This document shows, one piece after another, positions 60,354 through 64,000 of a stretch of DNA of 64,000 nucleotides. Position numbers and translations under genes: made by a program. The stretch's first letter is position 1, and every line of letters begins with the position of its first letter. The stretch is from Bacteroidales bacterium UBA1181. Lineage in GTDB: Bacteria > Bacteroidota > Bacteroidia > Bacteroidales > Paludibacteraceae. The notes under the pieces are model-generated. The model was not told the origin of the DNA. It saw only the letters and a list, made by a program, of their open reading frames with translations, and did no database searches. The stretch lies in NCBI GenBank assembly GCA_002310215.1, contig DBYR01000014.1, positions 164,460-228,459 on the forward strand, written 5' to 3'.

Positions 60354-63300
60354 TTAATAGTCTCTTTGAATGTCCGCGATCTTGTCTTGCAGCTTTTTCA
60401 ACTGCTCCTCTTGCAACACGTGCTTGTATTCGATCGGAATCACTTGGATGAACTCCTCCACGTAGTGGTTCCAGTCGTCGAGCATGGTGCGGGCCAAGAT
60501 GGATCCCGTGTTGAGCCAGTGCTTGTGGATCAGCTCACGCAACTCCTTGCGGTTAGCGCTCTCCTCCACCAAACCGAGCTCCACCATCTCCATGTTACAG
60601 AAGTAGTCGAAGTTGTGGTTCTTGTCCCAGACATAGGCCACACCGCCTGACATTCCGGCACCGAAGTTACGTCCTGTCTGTCCTAAGACAACCACCCGTC
60701 CACCGGTCATGTATTCGCAGCAGTGGTCGCCAGCGCCCTCGATGACTGCGATGGCTCCTGAGTTTCTTACACCGAAACGCTCACCGACGCAACCGTTGAC
60801 GTAGAGTTCGCCTGAAGTGGCACCATAGAGACCGGTGTTACCTGCGATGATGTTCTCCTCCGCCTTGAACTTGCTACGGATCGGTGGCATGATGGCGATC
60901 TTACCACCGCACAATCCCTTGCCGAAGTAGTCGTTGGCTTCACCTTCCAACTTGAAGCTGATACCCTTCGCCAGGAAGGCTCCGAAGCTCTGTCCTGCGG
61001 ATCCCTTGAACTGCACGTTGATCGTGGAGTCTGGCAATCCTGCGCCTCCGTAGCGGGAAGCGACGAGACCTGAGAGTTGCGTGCCGGCGGCACGGTCGGT
61101 GTTTCTTATGGTGAGGTTCAGCGTGATCTCCTGCTGGTTCTCGATAGCCGATTTAGCTTGTTGGATGATCTCTGCGTCCTTAGGGTTCTCCGCCTTGCTG
61201 TACGGACGTCCGTCGAAGTGGAGCTTGCCTGTTCCGGATGTGAGGAGACGGGTGAAGTCCAACGTGGATGACTTGGAGTCGTCTTTGGTCTCCTTTGGAA
61301 GGATCAGATCGGTACGTCCGATGATGTCCTCCAATTTCTTGAAGCCCATCTCAGCCAAATATTCCCTTACCTCCTGCGCCAGGAACGTGAAGTAGTTCAC
61401 GATGTAGCTGGCGTGTCCGCGGAAACGCTCACGGAGCTTAGGGTCTTGTGTGGCGACACCCATAGGGCAGGTGTTCGTGTTACATTTTCTCATCATGACA
61501 CAACCCAATACGATCAGCGGTAATGTACCGAAGCTGAACTCGTCGGCTCCTAACATCGCCATGAGGATGACGTCACGTCCCGTCTTGAGTTGTCCGTCCG
61601 TTTGCAGACGAACCTGGGCACGCAGACCGTTGAGCGCCAATGTCTGTTGCGTCTCCGCCAAACCGATCTCAGGAGAGATACCCGCGAAACGCATGGAAGA
61701 GGCTGGTGATGCACCGGTTCCTCCTTCCGCACCTGAGATGACGATGAGGTCCGCTTTCGCCTTGGCCACACCCGCTGCGATGGTTCCCACACCGCTCTCG
61801 GATACTAACTTCACGGAGACTGCCGCCTGTGGGTTGATGTTCTTCAGGTCGAAGATCAATTGCGCCAAATCCTCGATGGAGTAGATGTCATGGTGAGGCG
61901 GTGGCGAAATGAGGGAGATGCCAGGGATGGAGTGACGGGTCTTCGCGATGATCTCATTCACCTTGAAACCAGGGAGCTGACCACCCTCGCCAGGCTTAGC
62001 GCCTTGCGCCACCTTGATCTGTATCTCCTCCGCATTGACTAGATATTCCGCAGTGACACCGAAACGTCCGGATGCCACTTGCTTGGTCTTGGAGTTCAGT
62101 GACACACCCTCTGGCGTGGTCGCATGGAAGCGGTGGCTGTCCTCACCACCTTCTCCGGTGTTGCTTCGCGCACCCAATTGGTTCATGGCGATGGCGATGG
62201 CCTCGTGCGCCTCAGCGGAGAGCGCTCCGAACGACATGGCGCCCGTTACGAAATGTTTCACGATGCTCTCGACCGACTCAACCTGCTCGACAGGGATTGG
62301 CTTCGCCGCTTTCTTGTAGTCGAAGAAGTCACGGATGAAGATTGGTTTCTCCTTGAAGTCAACCAGTCGGGTGTAGTCTTTGTATTTCTTGTAATCGCCT
62401 GTTCTTGTGGCGATCTGTAATGTCGCGATGACCTCAGGCGTCCATGCGTGAGGAATACCGTCCTTCCTGTAGGCGAACAATCCGTTGTTCGGGAGAAGCA
62501 CGTTGTTGTTCTCCTTGTCGAAGGCCTCTTGGTGCAACTTGATAGCGTCTAAGGCGATGTGCTTCAGACCGATACCACCGATGGTGGAGATGTTGGTGCC
62601 GAAGTATTGGTTCAACAGGCTCTCGCCCAAACCGATGCTCTCGAATATCTTTGCGCCTCGGTAGGAACGTATGGTGGAGATACCCATCTTGGACATGATC
62701 TTGAAGAGACCCTTGCAGACCGCCTTGATGTAGTTGTGCTCGGCCGTCTCGTAATCCTCTTGGATCTTGCCTTTCTTCACGAGGTCGTCGATGACGGCGA
62801 AGGTCATGTATGGGCAGATGGCGGATGCGCCGTAGCCTAAGAGCAATGCGGCGTGCATCACTTCCCGGATCTCTCCTGATTCCACGATCAATGCGGTCTG
62901 AACACGTTTTCCAGCACCAATCAAGTGGTGGTGTACAGCGCTGACGGCCAACAAAGAAGGAACGACCGCGCTCTTCTGGTCCAAGTCCTTATCGCTCAGG
63001 ATGATGTAGTTGATTCCGTCGTCGACAGACTCCTCCGCCTTCTTGCAGAGGTTGTCCAACGCCTCCCTGAGTCCGCGCTCGCCCTTCTTCGCGTCGAAGA
63101 GGAGAGGCAGCTTGGTGGTCTTGAAACCTTTGTATCGTATGTTACACAATATGTCTAATTGCGTGTTCGTCAGGATCGGGTGGGGCAGACGCACCATCTT
63201 GCAGTTGCTCTCGTCAGGCGTCAAGATGTTCTTGCCGACCGCACCGATGTACTCTGTCAGTGACATCACCAACTCCTCACGGATTGGGTCGATGGCAGGG

Positions 63301-64000
63301 TTGGTCACCTGCGCGAACTGCTGGCGGAAGTAGTTGAAGAAGATCTGCGGACGGTCCGAGAGAACCGCCAACGGTGTGTCGTTACCCATGGCTGCGACAG
63401 GCTCCATACCCTGCGTACACATCGGTACGATGGTCTTGTCGATATCCTCCTGACCGAAGCCGAAGTTGCGCAACTTCTGTCCGTAGTTCTCCACGTTGTT
63501 GGCCACTTTCCTTCCGCTCTTCAGCTTCTCCAAGCGGATGCAGTTAGCGTCCAACCACTGTTTGTAAGGATGTTCGCTGGCCAAGTTAGCCTTCAACTCC
63601 CCATCGTAGTAAATCTTTCCTTCCTCCGTGTCGACCATGAGGATCTTACCAGGCTGAAGGCGACCCTTCTGCTTGATCTGTGCTGGATCTACGTCCATGA
63701 CACCCACCTCGGAGGCCACCAACATCATACCGTCGTTCGTGATGAGGTAGCGGGAAGGTCTCAGTCCGTTTCTGTCGAGCATACCACCCGCGTAACGTCC
63801 GTCGCTGAAGAGCAGGGCGGCAGGACCGTCCCATGGCTCCATCAGGATGGAGTGGTACTCGTAGAATGCCTTCAGGCTATCGCTGATAGGGTTCTTGTCG
63901 TTGAATGACTCAGGGATGAGCACCGCCATGGCTTGTGGCAGGCTCATGCCGGACATGATGAAGAACTCGAACACGTTGTCGAGGGAGGCGGAGTCGCTCA
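60354..64000 (-). CDS. gltB: Glutamate synthase large subunit (partial at right edge)
   Basis: At least 1215 aa visible; the N-terminal glutaminase (Cys 2 region) is beyond the window. Seen are the central domain ('RNGLRPSRYLITNDGMMLVASEVGVMD'), the FMN-binding TIM-barrel ('SPPPHHDIYSIEDLAQLIFDLK', 'AEGGTGASPASSMRFAGISPEIGL'), the 3Fe-4S Cys cluster CVMMRKCNTNTCPMGVA, and the C-terminal GxG-repeat beta-helix ('GNTGLYGATSGELYVNG'). Converts 2-oxoglutarate and glutamine into two glutamates. Confidence 0.96.
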   Translation of the reverse strand, partial: SDSASLDNVFEFFIMSGMSLPQAMAVLIPESFNDKNPISDSLKAFYEYHSILMEPWDGPAALLFSDGRYAGGMLDRNGLRPSRYLITNDGMMLVASEVGVMDVDPAQIKQKGRLQPGKILMVDTEEGKIYYDGELKANLASEHPYKQWLDANCIRLEKLKSGRKVANNVENYGQKLRNFGFGQEDIDKTIVPMCTQGMEPVAAMGNDTPLAVLSDRPQIFFNYFRQQFAQVTNPAIDPIREELVMSLTEYIGAVGKNILTPDESNCKMVRLPHPILTNTQLDILCNIRYKGFKTTKLPLLFDAKKGERGLREALDNLCKKAEESVDDGINYIILSDKDLDQKSAVVPSLLAVSAVHHHLIGAGKRVQTALIVESGEIREVMHAALLLGYGASAICPYMTFAVIDDLVKKGKIQEDYETAEHNYIKAVCKGLFKIMSKMGISTIRSYRGAKIFESIGLGESLLNQYFGTNISTIGGIGLKHIALDAIKLHQEAFDKENNNVLLPNNGLFAYRKDGIPHAWTPEVIATLQIATRTGDYKKYKDYTRLVDFKEKPIFIRDFFDYKKAAKPIPVEQVESVESIVKHFVTGAMSFGALSAEAHEAIAIAMNQLGARSNTGEGGEDSHRFHATTPEGVSLNSKTKQVASGRFGVTAEYLVNAEEIQIKVAQGAKPGEGGQLPGFKVNEIIAKTRHSIPGISLISPPPHHDIYSIEDLAQLIFDLKNINPQAAVSVKLVSESGVGTIAAGVAKAKADLIVISGAEGGTGASPASSMRFAGISPEIGLAETQQTLALNGLRAQVRLQTDGQLKTGRDVILMAMLGADEFSFGTLPLIVLGCVMMRKCNTNTCPMGVATQDPKLRERFRGHASYIVNYFTFLAQEVREYLAEMGFKKLEDIIGRTDLILPKETKDDSKSSTLDFTRLLTSGTGKLHFDGRPYSKAENPKDAEIIQQAKSAIENQQEITLNLTIRNTDRAAGTQLSGLVASRYGGAGLPDSTINVQFKGSAGQSFGAFLAKGISFKLEGEANDYFGKGLCGGKIAIMPPIRSKFKAEENIIAGNTGLYGATSGELYVNGCVGERFGVRNSGAIAVIEGAGDHCCEYMTGGRVVVLGQTGRNFGAGMSGGVAYVWDKNHNFDYFCNMEMVELGLVEESANRKELRELIHKHWLNTGSILARTMLDDWNHYVEEFIQVIPIEYKHVLQEEQLKKLQDKIADIQRDY

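Noticed and set aside
1..64000. tRNA, rRNA, insertion sequence or integrase genes
   Set aside because: None recognised: no tRNA-like cloverleaf, no transposase or integrase protein and no terminal inverted repeats with target duplications were seen by eye.

Overview
The window reads as a chromosomal segment of a Bacteroidales bacterium. A Parabacteroides/Porphyromonadaceae-type genome is my guess. The support is: repeated promoters of the TTG-N19-21-TAnnTTTG type, many Cys-lipobox lipoproteins, a TonB receptor with DUF4625 lipoproteins, a PPi-dependent phosphofructokinase, and the asnB-gltD-gltB block. Species cannot be settled from the sequence alone.

Layout: (1) 1-4.4 kb, the 3' part of a type I restriction HsdR, then a DUF2130 protein and an ASCH-like protein. 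(2) 4.4-10.8 kb, PPi-phosphofructokinase (minus strand), a cluster of secreted lipoproteins with a zinc-protease motif, and a YafQ/RelE-type toxin-antitoxin pair. (3) 10.9-19.1 kb, housekeeping genes: ribosomal protein L25, Pth, RlmI, an M48 protease, MtaB, a secreted nuclease and GlmS. (4) 19.3-31.6 kb, a compact AT-rich nine-gene operon resembling DNA-phosphorothioation (Dnd) systems but with unusual members: DUF4007, a 1077-aa P-loop ATPase, a DndC-like sulfurtransferase, a GIY-YIG nuclease, a DGQHR/DndB-like protein, a PLD-helicase, a 77-aa protein, a Rad50/DndD-like ATPase and an unrecognised 191-aa protein. (5) 32.2-36.1 kb, a rod-shaped RNA (6S/Bacteroidales-1-like) and a metal-uptake-type operon with a TonB receptor. 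(6) 36.3-42.1 kb, a broken DUF4143 ATPase, then a TetR-MMPL-lipoprotein-carrier-barrel export operon. (7) 42.1-56.3 kb, a second accessory/defence stretch: a DUF1016 nuclease inserted next to a duplicated gene end, a secreted protein plus ApbE, an ATPase/TOPRIM-like pair, and an XRE-HrgA-methylase-specificity/S24-GHKL cluster. (8) 56.6-64 kb, a DUF2149 gene behind a stub lipoprotein, then asnB, gltD and gltB (cut by the window end).

The strongest candidates for undescribed biology are three. The first is the Dnd-like operon, with its mix of DUF4007, GIY-YIG and PLD-helicase and no DndA, PglZ or BrxL. The second is the restriction cluster, where the methylase is switched off by a perfect 14-bp tandem duplication, the specificity subunit carries a C-terminal S24 (LexA/UmuD-like) protease domain, and a GHKL ATPase carrying a PD-(D/E)XK-like motif follows 28 bp later. 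The third is a palindrome shared between the DUF1016 coding region and the intergenic region next to the XRE regulator.

All calls come from reading the sequence and translated proteins by eye. No database search, alignment program or folding program was run.
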